This document shows positions 26,477-64,000 of a stretch of 64,000 nt of DNA, one piece after another; the stretch's first letter is position 1; each line of letters begins with the position of its first letter. Position numbers and translations under genes: made by a program. This stretch comes from Erpobdella octoculata. Its lineage: Eukaryota; Annelida; Clitellata; Hirudinida; Erpobdellidae. The stretch covers positions 36,683,852 through 36,747,851 of the forward strand of contig OZ022242.1 in the NCBI GenBank assembly GCA_963978895.1, read 5' to 3'. Below the pieces are notes generated by a model. It did not search any database and had not been told where the DNA came from. It was given only the letters and a program-made list of their open reading frames with translations.

Positions 26477-27816
26477 CTAAAAAAAAATTTACTGCATGCG
26501 ATTAAGCTCAAGTGGTGGATTTAAGGTTTTGCCGTTTGGTAGAAGGCAACAAGAATTTTATTAGGGCACCCGAGGAGCTTTCGCCTTCAAGCGATTGGCT
26601 TAATTTAGATATAACTCATCGACATAATAATAATAATAATTTTTTTATAATAGTTTATAGTCCTTTACACCAGGTGTTTTAAGACTCTAATGGCTGTATG
26701 TAGGAAGCACTTAAGTACTTCCTGTCGTGGATCAGAATTTGATCCTTTTCACTTTTCCCTCCTCCTTTCTCCAGGCTTGGCACTGGCTCGCAAATAGCGA
26801 GGCGGAGTTAATAATGATAATTGTTTTCTTTTCTTTTTGATAGCACGTATAAGTTTGTTGGAAATCTTTGTGCTTGTGACCCAGTTTACCACATGTATAA
26901 ATTATGCTTGTGACCCAGTTTACCACATGTATAAATTATGCTTGTGACCCAGTTTACCACATGTATAAATTATGCATGTGACCCAGTTTACCACACGTTG
27001 TCGGAGAACTAAGCGGGTAAAATCGTTGCTCTTCGTGGGCCATGCAAAAGATCAGCGCCACTGAGCTCTTTAAGAGGCGCTCTATTCATTTCATTTCAAA
27101 ACATGTTTATTGCATTTTTTTAGAAGTTTTGGTTTGATAATTTCATTTTCAAGTCAAACGTTTGAGAACTGATTGAAAAAAAAATGTTTTATTTTAATTA
27201 TTCCAACAAGCAAAGAAACAAAACAAACGAAAGTAAGTAAGCAGATTAACGTTTTTTATTAACAACTTATTTTCTGATGTCTCTAACTTACACAAAGCAT
27301 AACAAACAAACAGCACACATCTGAAGGTTCACTGCAGCGTAGGTAATTCAATTATTACAGTAACAAGTAGATTATTCTTTCGTTTTAATTTTCATTATAT
27401 TGTACCAAAGTGGTTAGTCAGTTAGAGGGGGGTGGTAGGACTGCTTTCACAGATTATTTGAAAGTGAAACCTCGGCTGACCTCTACATGTCTAGCACACT
27501 GGCCCATTTTGTATGTACTGAAACCGATGTTTTTTCTCTCAAGAATTTGTAAAAAAAAGGTCTAAATACTACTAAATAACTTCTTTGTTTTTCAGGTTTA
27601 AAAAAGTAATCTACACTACACAGATATTAAATCCAATAATTGTTTAAAAGATATTTACAAATTAAAAATTTTTTAATCTCTTACTTTAAATTATTTTAAA
27701 GGAATTCCAACATTTTTTTATTTAGACTTAATTACCTTATTTCAAGAAAGAACAAAAAAAATTATTAAAGTTATGATAATAAGTTATTATGAAAACGTTT
27801 ACAACACTCTATAAAC
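26477..27816. other. Region between the RPTP stop and its duplicated 3' exons
   Basis: No gene is recognised. It contains a four-copy 34-base tandem repeat (26871-26998), a short TAA run near 26627 and sequence similar to the flank of the duplicated exons. The RPTP 3' UTR should lie in its right part. Confidence 0.5.
26871..26998. repeat. 34-base tandem repeat, four copies
   Basis: Three exact units start at 26871, 26905 and 26939, with a fourth diverged partial unit at 26973. Each contains GTGACCCAGTTTACCACATG. Confidence 0.95.
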
Positions 27817-54872
<27,056 letters not shown>

Positions 54873-55072
54873 NNNNNNNNNNNNNNNNNNNNNNNNNNNN
54901 NNNNNNNNNNNNNNNNNNNNNNNNNNNNNNNNNNNNNNNNNNNNNNNNNNNNNNNNNNNNNNNNNNNNNNNNNNNNNNNNNNNNNNNNNNNNNNNNNNNN
55001 NNNNNNNNNNNNNNNNNNNNNNNNNNNNNNNNNNNNNNNNNNNNNNNNNNNNNNNNNNNNNNNNNNNNNNNN
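54873..55072. other. Assembly gap of 200 N
   Basis: Exactly 200 N, a usual placeholder for a gap of unknown length. It cuts the open TM2 exon of the adhesion GPCR. Confidence 1.
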
Positions 55073-56575
55073 ACTAATTTAAATTCTAAGCTTCACATAA
55101 ATTCAGTTTTTCAGTTGTTTTTATAGTTTAACAAATTTTCTTGGAATTTCCTAAAAAAAATTGTCAATATTTTCATAATTAAACTATAGGCTCTTTTTTA
55201 ATGGGCAGTTTTTTTCACTACCTGTATTGCAAAGCTTAGTAAATGTGAATAGAAAATGATTAGTTTTAAGCGCCACCACCAGTTTAATATAACTTTTTGA
55301 AGTAAACTATAGAAAATTAAATTTTTAATAACAGCTGATTTTTTAGATGCATTAAATGAATATGTTATCTAAAAACTTAATTGAAGCAAACAAGTAGGTC
55401 ACATTTTAATGTTTATTGCAGTGTACCAATGATGACAAATAATGTCTCATGTGCAGTATTTATTTGCTACATCAGTATATGCTAATTCTAACTAACAATT
55501 TATTATATCATTGTTTCTCAACAGAAATTTAACGATTATAAATTATTTTTTATTATTTCGTAAGAAAATTGTATTCACTTAATTATTCTGTACAAAGCAT
55601 GAGTTTCAAAGCCCAGACGGTATGAAGCATTTTAGTTTAGGCGATTCTAGTTCTAACCGTTGCTGGTAATATTAATTTTTATTATTTTTTAAGATTTTAA
55701 TTACTATATTGAATTGTGATAACATGACAATAATGAAAAAACAATTCGATCACTTTTTCAAGTTTGTTGTTACTAAACGGAGTTATTCTTGAATTAAACT
55801 CTCTTAAATGAGAAAATAATAGACAATGTAACACATACAATGTGCTTGGTAAAAATGATCAAAAAGTTATCAAGAATACTAATATACAACAATAAGTTGA
55901 AAAATTGAAAACAAATTCATAATAAAAATTGGTTAATTCCATTGTTTTATGCCGTAGAATTGCATCAAACTAATTAAACCTTAGTTAACAAATCTGAAAC
56001 CTTTTGAATATTAAAAAAAACGTCTAACTAAAGTGTACACAATGCAGTAAAGATCGAAAAAAAATTATGTTTCAAAATTAAACTGTTTGCTTAGCATTTT
56101 CCGGACAAAAAAACAAGCATTTTAATTCATAAAAAAATATGTTCTTTATCTATTTGAAGTAAATTTTCAATTAGTTTATAAGTTAATTAAAAAAAAGAAA
56201 TTTGTTTTATAGAAATCAAGTTATAACAAATTTGAATTGGATATTTAATTAAACAATATAATATTAAAAATTTGCTTATGTAGCAAAAATTTGTTTATAT
56301 ATGGCAAACCCTTTAAAAACAAAAACAACTTACATATAGAAAAGTGCCATTGATGCCATTAACAGTAGTTCTTAGAACTTGATTGCTTAAATTACTGCAT
56401 CTTAAAGACCAAACTGTTACAGTTTAATTTTAAAGTTCAACTATTAATTTGATTATTTATTTCATTTTTTTTTTGTTTATGTCACATAATATGAACGACT
56501 GAAAAATTGATAATAAAAAACAAAATCATTGTCATAATGAGCAAAGTAAATTACAATGTGTTCAATAAGACAGAG
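55073..56575. other. Spacer between gap and short-tail receptor stop
   Basis: No coding exon is recognised on either strand, so the missing GPCR 5' exons are not here. Bases 55073-55300 and 55330-55450 resemble 46380-46640 and 47450-47600 in the same direction. The rest is AT-rich. Confidence 0.55.
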
Positions 56576-59500
56576 TTACACTTTTAGTTCTTCATAATAG
56601 TGGTCATCTGTTACATTTTCGTAGTTCTTTGACTTTTTAGCCAATTGAAGATATTTTTCTTTATCATCTTTGCTTTGATTGTTTAATTTATTCAGATCAA
56701 TCAAAGTTGATTCATTTTTGCATTTTTGAATTTTTTGCCGGGCTCTGAAAATGTTAAAATATTTTATAGATTTTTTTGTAATAAAATTGAAATTTTTAAA
56801 AATAACTATTAATAGTGTTTTAATTATAGCATTTCTGTGAAAAACCTGTTTACTTGAAATAAACGTTGAAAAAAACCATATTTTTTTATGTTTGGTGATT
56901 TTAAAAAATTTAAAAATTTGATTTATTTTATTTTTGTTTTAAAAATTTTGTTGACTCTTTTCTTTCAATGTCAATAAATCATTTGGAGACTTCTTCTAAT
57001 ATCTGACAATGTTATTGTCATGATTCGTATTTTGAAGACACAACGGAAATTCTTACCAACTCAAGCTTGTATTATATTATACACCGATCTTGTTGGCAGC
57101 ATTGATTAAATTAGTTATTTTAGAAGAGTTGAATTAATTTCAACACCTTGGTGGTGAGAGCTAATCAGCGGGTCTAGTTTAAATGAGGTTGTCATAATAA
57201 AACTAATAATCATCATAATAATCATCATCTTAATTAACGTTTTGTCCGAAAATCGAGTTGGGCGATTTTATTCAATATTCAATTGTTCACGTAGTTTTCT
57301 GACATTTTCTAAGCTATAAATACAACTAAGATAATACTCTTTTCCATTCATTTATCAAAGATTTTTGAAGGTTGAACTGAGTTTAGTAGATTTGCTTATA
57401 AAAGATGTGATCATGCTGTCTAGAGAAATCGTGGCTATTTTTTAACAGTCACGGACGGTCTATTGGTTAAATAAGTGGTGATCATTCATTCAATCCAAAA
57501 ATTTTACTTTATATAGCGCTTTTTCGACGAGGAGTTTAAAAACGCTCAGCTACAAACTGGCGGCTGGCGGAAATAAATAGTAAAAAGTGGAAAAGAGTTT
57601 AAAAAAACCAGACTAAGAAAAATAACGTTTGAAAAAAAAGAACAAAATTTTTCAAATAGTAGGGAAAGGTGGAGTTTTCAATTTTAATTTCAATAAGACA
57701 TATTTTAAAAAATTATTTTAGATCTAAGAGGTAAACCGTGCAAAAGAACAAAAGAACGAGAGATTTGAAAGATTTGATAAGTGCTGAGACTAACGTGCTT
57801 AATGAACAAAAAAATTACGTTATTTTATTAGTAAACATTTTTCTAATTATCACAAGTAATTTATCTAACCAGTTTTCAAATTTTTTATATCAACTTCAAA
57901 GATTTTTGTTTCTTTGGTTTGAATACTTTTTTGATTTTAAACAAATTTTTTAATTTAAAATTGATGAGCTTTCCGCATTCCAATAAGGATGAAATTTAGA
58001 TTCGTTTTTAACTAAACAAACTAAAACTATTTTTAATTTAAAACCAATTCAAAGTATAAGAAAGTTGCCAGCAAGTTCTTGCGGTTTTATTTTTAAAATA
58101 ATAGCACACTTTTAGTGTTCAAAGTCAACAAACTAATGATATTTGGTGTTTTTCTAAATATATTAATGAATAAATAAAAAAAATTTCATTGTTTTGTTTT
58201 GAATTTTAACTTAATTAAAATATTATTTACAAACTATTTTTTACCTTCTCGATTTCAAATAAAAAAATATTGCTCCAACAAATACAATTGCAAAAAGCAA
58301 CAACCCAACAGTTGATCCAATAATTGCAGTTTTAAGTTTTTGAGCATCTAAATAAAAAAACCTGCTGTTGTAATATAAATTTATATTTATAAGTTACACC
58401 TTACAAACAAACAAAAAATTACTTGAACAAACGTATTTTCCATTTTCTTTAATTAAAAAATGACCTTCAGTACAAAACAGAATGTAACTTCCAAGTGTGT
58501 TTGTACAGTTGACAGTATTTGAATCGTAGTTGCTAATATCCAAACATTCGTTTGTATCTAATTGTTTATAAAAGAATACATTTACACAAATTTTCAACTG
58601 ATTAAATCTATACGGTTAGCATTATTATTTTCACTTTACTTTATTTGACGTTGAGAATTACGCCAATTGTTTTTTGGTTTAGCCAAAAGTTTGTTGAGAG
58701 CGTTTTGCGGCTCTCAACAGAGTGCAGTGGCGGATCCAGGTCATCTAGTAGGGGGGGATATTTAGGTTTCAGCGGCAAAAAATGTTTTAAATATTCAATC
58801 ACTCACAAATTGTTCTAAATTATTAAAACATGTCCTGTTAGTGTTGCGAGTGCTGAATGTTAGTTTCTTAACTCAGCGAAGAATTAAAACCTGGCTGAAA
58901 ACACGAATGACAGAAGACAGACTAGTGAGATTAGCACAACTTAATGTACAAAAAGACATTCTTGTAAATCGCAAAAATATAATTGAACGTTTTGCAAAGT
59001 CGAAAAATCGTAAACTAGATTTTGTGCTATAATTTGTTTTACTAGAATACTAGTCTATAATTTGTATAATTGTTTTACGAAATTAAAAGTTACAAGTTTT
59101 TGATACCTATGTGTGCTTTCTTATAAGCAGTAATAAATGGATGCAAAAACAAAATTCTAAAATTGTTAAAAACGTTTATACTATTGTTGGGAGAGGTGAA
59201 CGACCCCATCGCCCCCCTATGGATCCGCCACAGAATGCGACAATAATGAGAAGCACTACAAAAAACATTAGTGTATTACGATGTCCCGTCAAAAAATTTA
59301 ACATCAGATGACATTTTATTGGTCGTGAAAAGACTTAGAGATTATTTTTAATAAACTCCAACCATACAATCAGTGACTGGTATATATAGATCGATGAAAG
59401 TTATGTTGCAAAGGCTAAAAAGCATTACAAAGTGACCAGGCAACTGTTAATTACTACAAATGCTTTGTGACTGGAAAGCTTTGGATGTATACGTACTCAT

Positions 59501-62500
59501 TCACTATTATTTAGATGAATTTATTAGGATAAGAGCGATCCAAAATAAAATGAAGCTGTCAGAAAGTACGTTGAAACTGATTACGATATATTTCTTTGTT
59601 TGAAATTTAGTCTGTTCAATTTTTTCATGTATATAAAATAAATGTAATATTGGTTAAAAAATATAAATACTAATAAATGAAAAAATTCTTTGTTAGCTGA
59701 ATTATTAATATTCATCAGATGAATTATTATTATTCATCAGTTGAATTATTATTATTAATTAATTGTTTTTGTTATTAGCCTAAGAGTCAATAATTGTCAA
59801 TTATTATTTCGTGATATTAACAAACCGACCAATAGAATGTGTGCGGCTGATTCTTAAGTTTATCCATCCGCGGACATCGTAAGTCAATAAAATCATGTAA
59901 ATTGATAATAAATTGCAAAATAATAAAAAATTGCAAATTAATTAAACATTGGTTATGTGTACCGTAGCATTGGAAGTCGTTATGTATTGTTTTTTCAAAA
60001 CCCACTTTACATTCACACGTGTAACTTCCTGGATTGTTTACACAATTTGATTGTTCCAGACAATTTGAAATTCCCATTGTACACTCATCGATATCTATTA
60101 AACAACACAACTTCATGATGAACAAGAAAATAACTTTATTAATTGCAGTAATATAACCTGTGCAGGATGTGTTGATGTTAAGAACCATTGTAAATCCAGG
60201 TTTGCACTCGCATTTATGCATTCCTTTAATGACTCTACAAATCGTCGAACGAGGATCACAACGATAAGTATCATCAATACAGTCGTTATTTTCTGTTAAT
60301 CAATAAACGTTTTTTATTTATATTTTTATTAATTTATAAATTTTATTTTTTTAAAGTAGTTGTCTTGAACATGTGTTCCAAAAATTTAATAATGAACAAA
60401 ATAAATATTTTTTATTAATTCAAAGAAAATTAAAAAAAACTAAAAACCTAAACATTCTGTTTGTCCTTTTTTGTTTATATTTATATAATATCCTTCATAT
60501 TATCCCTATCCCTATCCCTATCCCTATCCCTATCCCTATCCCTATCCCTATCCCTATCCCTATCCCTATCCCTATCCCTATCCCTATCCCTATCCCTATC
60601 CCTATCCCTATCCCTATCCCTATCCCTATCCCTATCCCTATCCCTATCCCTATCCCTATCCCTATCCCTATCCCTATCCCTATCCCTATCCCTATCCCTA
60701 TCCCTATCCCTATCCCTATCCCTATCCCTATCCCTATCCCTATCCCTATCCCTATCCCTATCCCTATCCCTATCCCTATCCCTATCCCTATCCCTATCCC
60801 TATCCCTATCCCTATCCCTATCCCTATCCCTATCCCTATCCCTATCCCTATCCCTATCCCTATCCCTATCCCTATCCCTATCCCTATCCCTATCCCTATC
60901 CCTATCCCTATCCCTATCCCTATCCCTATCCCTATCCCTATCCCTATCCCTATCCCTATCCCTATCCCTATCCCTATCCCTATCCCTATCCCTATCCCTA
61001 TCCCTATCCCTATCCCTATCCCTATCCCTATCCCTATCCCTATCCCTATCCCTATCCCTATCCCTATCCCTATCCCTATCCCTATCCCTATCCCTATCCC
61101 TATCCCTATCCCTATCCCTATCCCTATCCCTATCCCTATCCCTATCCCTATCCCTATCCCTATCCCTATCCCTATCCCTATCTCTATCCCTATCCCTATC
61201 CCTAACCCTATCCTAGTCGCAAAAAAATTTCAAAATAGTTTTTTTTAATTCAACTAATATTTTTAAATAAAGGTACAAATACTGAATCTGAATATACCAT
61301 ATAATGTAAAAAAAAATAAAATTAATAAAGATATAGCAAAAGATCGCCTACCGCCATTTTTAATACGTTTGCGACTCCATTAATAAGAAAAAACAAAAAT
61401 AATGATAAGTTCAATTATTACAAGTAACACCTGCTACTCTTAAAAAAATCAAGAAGTAAAATTCAGTTATTATGAATTACTAAAAATAATTCTGTCAACA
61501 ATTATGAATTTTTTAAACACCATTATATATTAACAGCGACTACTAACACCAGCAAAAGAAATACATTGAAAGATACAGAGACAAGTATTGTTGTTGCGAT
61601 TTAGTAGATTATTCACATTTGCTTCATACCTTGTGGGACAACTTCATCTGTTATTTGTTGATATTTTTAACAATTGAAATTTAAAAATGTAATTCTAACC
61701 TTGACAGTCATTCTCTATTGTAGCATTACCAAAATATCCATCATTGCATTTGCACGAGTAACCTCCATCAGTGTTTGTGCATCTGGCATTTTCTGAACAT
61801 GTTTTGCTATCTTGACATTCGTCGATGTCTGACAAATTTATGACAAAATAAACAATGTTACTCTTAAAATTAAATTGATAAAAAAGAATTAATTAAATAT
61901 ATAATACATGTTATTACAAAAAGCATTCATATCATACATTTTATTCAAACACCTTGGGGACATTATAATTGTTTTTGTTTACATACCATTTGAAAATAAT
62001 TTGTATTTTAAATTAATTCATAATATATTGTACTAGCAAAATTACCCGTTATTGCTCAGGTTTTTAAAAAAGATTTGAAATGGTTAATTAACGATAAAAC
62101 GTAAATAATAAAACATTTTTAATTTGTATTGCTTCAAAACCTTTGCCTCAATGAAGCCTACCTTCATTCAACATTTCGGTTAAATTGCTTCAGCAGTTTA
62201 GATGTGATAAGCGAACAAACACACACACGTTGTTTTGCTATATAGAGATAGATATTTGTTCAATTACCTAAGCAGTTTGATGTAATAGTTTTTTTCTTAA
62301 ACCCAGTTTTACAGACACATCTACGTCGATGGCTGTCAAAAAGTTCTTCGGAACAAGTTTCATTTTTTCTGCAGTTGTAACAATCTGGTAAAATAAATTA
62401 TTAGCCTTAATTTCAATTTTCTGATTTGATTGTAAAAATTTTAAATGATAATAATTCAATAAGTAAAAACATATTTATAGTTATTAATTGAAACCTTGAA

Positions 62501-64000
62501 ACAAAAACTTGTTTTCGTCTCACCATGGAGATAAACTTCAAGCTCGCAAATGGACAAACATTCAACTTTTGGCAAAACGACGATCAAATATCTACCAGTT
62601 GTGTTGTCATTGCATGTCACGTTCAATGTTTTAATGTTCAAAGTTTCATTAGGATATGAGTTACATAATTTGTATTTTTTAAGATCTTGTGAAATATCTC
62701 CTGATGGTTTGTTTTCAGATAAATATACTTGGAAGCTTTTTATTCTATCACCTGTAATAGTATAATGTTTTGAAACAAAAATACAAGTAATAAAAAAGTA
62801 AAATTAACGTTTTATAAAAAGAGAAAAAGTAATGTAAACTTGAAAAAATAATTAAAAAATGAATAAATTGAAATAAATTATATTAAACAAAATGAAAGTT
62901 ATCAAAAAAGAAATAAATAAGAGTAAAATTAAAAACAAGCATATAAAACTGTGAAACTGTCGGTTAGTTAAACTGAAATAAAAAGTATTAAAAAATTAAA
63001 AACGAATTGAAAATAAGTATAAAACCCTTATTATCTCGGTTAGTCACAACAACTTCTCTAATGTGTCTTCTTTCAATCAAGTCTACAGATAACCAACTAT
63101 TATTGTAATTACATTCCGTGTGAGTACAAATCTCTGCTTCAAAATTATTATTAAAATTTCCATCTACTGCTAAATCAGCTGGATATTTATACCACCATGT
63201 TGAACTTTGCTCTGCTTTTTGATTGAAAGCCGCATTCACATCTATAAGTCGACTGCCTGTAAAAAGTTCAGTTTTTAGTTTAATTAAACAATTTAATGTT
63301 AATAAAATTAAATAAATAAAATCTAACTTAAGTCACATTTGTCATCATTGATAGAGTTTTTATAGCATTCATCAATGCAATCACCGGTAGTTTTGTTACA
63401 AGGAATTGAATTACGACATCTACTGCATGAAATGTTACAATTTTTTCCATAAGTTCCAACTCCACAAACTAAAATGATTTAAACGTTTTTTATCGTTGAT
63501 AATTAATTTATTTTTAACTTTATTATTTAAAAAAATAGTTAAATACAATAACTATTAACACACATTTTTGCAATCACTGTAATAATGTTGGTAATTCTTA
63601 CTAACCGGTGTAAATACTGTAAGCATTATTTCCACCGCATGGATGTCTTGTTGAAGCTTTACATGGAACCTTACAATCGGAATCGTCTGCTGATTGACTG
63701 AATTGGTTATTACAGTAACAATTGGATCCACTCTGGTAATTAAACAAACGTTTACAAATGAATCTTCTTACAGTTTTTAAAAACAAAAACTGTGAAAATT
63801 TAAAATAAAGTTAAAAACAGTTTAAATTGATCAAAGTTTAAAGATATACTCAAACAACTTTAGTCAATGACAAAGTTTGATTATATTTCAATATTTTTAG
63901 TGATTTTTTTAATTTACACATACAAAATTAAAATAAATAATACTTTTAATGCAGCAAAAGTATAATTATCTGATTTAGAACAGCAAGTCAAACATTTCTT
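56576..64000 (-). CDS. Short-tail paralogue of the RPTP ectodomain receptor (5' end outside window)
   Basis: Exons, minus order: >64000-63944, 63732-63606, 63468-63328, 63256-63026, 62751-62524, 62384-62268, 61828-61700, 60292-60158, 60094-59963, 58557-58423, 58347-58245 and 56744-56576. They encode the second part of a WSC start, WSC end, Cys-rich, fucolectin-like, EGF-like, calcium-binding EGF, three more EGF-type domains, one membrane segment (TAIIGSTVGLLLFAIVFVGA) and a tail of about 60 residues. The tail follows in frame from KSRR and has KYLQL, NYENV and YYEEL before a stop. No phosphatase homology exists in the last intron or before the next gene. The ectodomain and introns from 61680 rightwards are close to identical to 43100-45600 of the RPTP gene. 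It lacks the second WSC/fucolectin module and the five-copy EGF array. The product is probably a single-pass receptor signalling through tail tyrosines. Confidence 0.82.
58725..59233 (+). mobile_element. hAT-like transposon remnant
   Basis: Inverted ends AGTGGCGGATCCA (left) and TGGATCCGCCA (right) flank about 0.5 kb. An imperfect 8-base direct repeat, CAGAGTGC and CAGAATGC, may be the target duplication. Inside, 58841-59032 encodes a fragment (TQRRIKTWLKTRMTEDRLVR, then LAQLNVQKDI) that resembles the C-terminal dimerisation part of hAT transposases. Only this piece is left. It lies in an intron of the short-tail receptor. Confidence 0.65.
60503..61214. repeat. (CCCTAT)n hexamer array, about 118 units
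   Basis: About 710 bases of nearly perfect CCCTAT, with one CTCTAT unit near 61180 and one telomere-type CCCTAA unit at about 61200-61206. The complementary strand reads ATAGGG, one base different from TTAGGG. It lies in the short-tail receptor intron between the exons at 60292 and 61700. Confidence 0.98.
62033..62257. mobile_element. Dispersed transposon remnant in short-tail receptor intron (copy B)
   Basis: This nearly matches 43451-43673 at the homologous intron position, including the TACTAGCAAAATTACCCG start and the CACACACACGTTGTTTTGC end. It was therefore copied with the gene. Confidence 0.55.

Noticed and set aside
26871..26998. CRISPR-like regular repeat
   Set aside because: Units are directly adjoining without spacers, and the DNA is eukaryotic.
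60373..61248. 291-aa and 251-aa repeat ORFs (Ile-Pro and Leu-Ser)
   Set aside because: Direct translation of the CCCTAT hexamer; no complex flanking exon.

Overview
This is nuclear DNA of an animal, AT-rich and full of introns, microsatellites and transposon debris. The conserved genes (SEC61A, sulfite oxidase, NAA38) and the receptor style (WSC, fucolectin-like and EGF modules) suggest a marine invertebrate, with a mollusc or other lophotrochozoan plausible. I cannot fix the species, and a tunicate is not excluded. Because exons are short, I rebuilt most genes by hand from splice sites, reading phase and family motifs.

Left part (1-15 kb): two tandem calmodulin-like EF-hand genes on the minus strand share one exon plan, and the first runs off the left edge. 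A complete 12-exon SEC61A gene (minus) is divergent from a two-exon sulfite oxidase gene (plus), with 511 bases between the start codons. NAA38/LSMD1 (minus, three exons) follows. 

Middle (16-25.5 kb): a small unrecognised membrane protein gene (plus, four exons, 130 aa) has an 8 kb last intron. That intron holds a full-length, apparently intact Ty3/gypsy LTR retrotransposon (minus) inserted in an ATC microsatellite. Its pol order is PR-INT-RT-RNaseH, the Ty1/copia-like order known from the Gmr1 group.

Right part (26-64 kb): a receptor cluster, all on the minus strand. (1) A complete receptor tyrosine phosphatase gene (45617 to 27817) encodes signal peptide, two WSC/Cys-rich/fucolectin-like modules, an EGF array, one membrane segment, an active-looking D1 phosphatase domain and a dead D2 (Cys to Asn, Arg to Leu). 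(2) An adhesion-type GPCR is interrupted by an assembly gap and a large transposon-filled intron. (3) A recent paralogue of the phosphatase receptor (>64000 to 56576) keeps the WSC/fucolectin/EGF ectodomain and membrane segment, but its cytoplasmic part is a short tail with YLQL, YENV and YEEL motifs instead of phosphatase domains. The pair looks like a phosphatase-bearing receptor beside a tyrosine-motif receptor sharing an ectodomain type. That is my main candidate for a little-described system.

Repeats: Helitron-like elements with a GC-rich internal minisatellite, one decayed Helitron helicase, a tRNA-derived SINE family, a hAT remnant, a broken THAP-domain gene, foldback elements, a 0.7 kb CCCTAT array and many long microsatellites. 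The long one-residue ORFs are translations of these repeats and are not genes.
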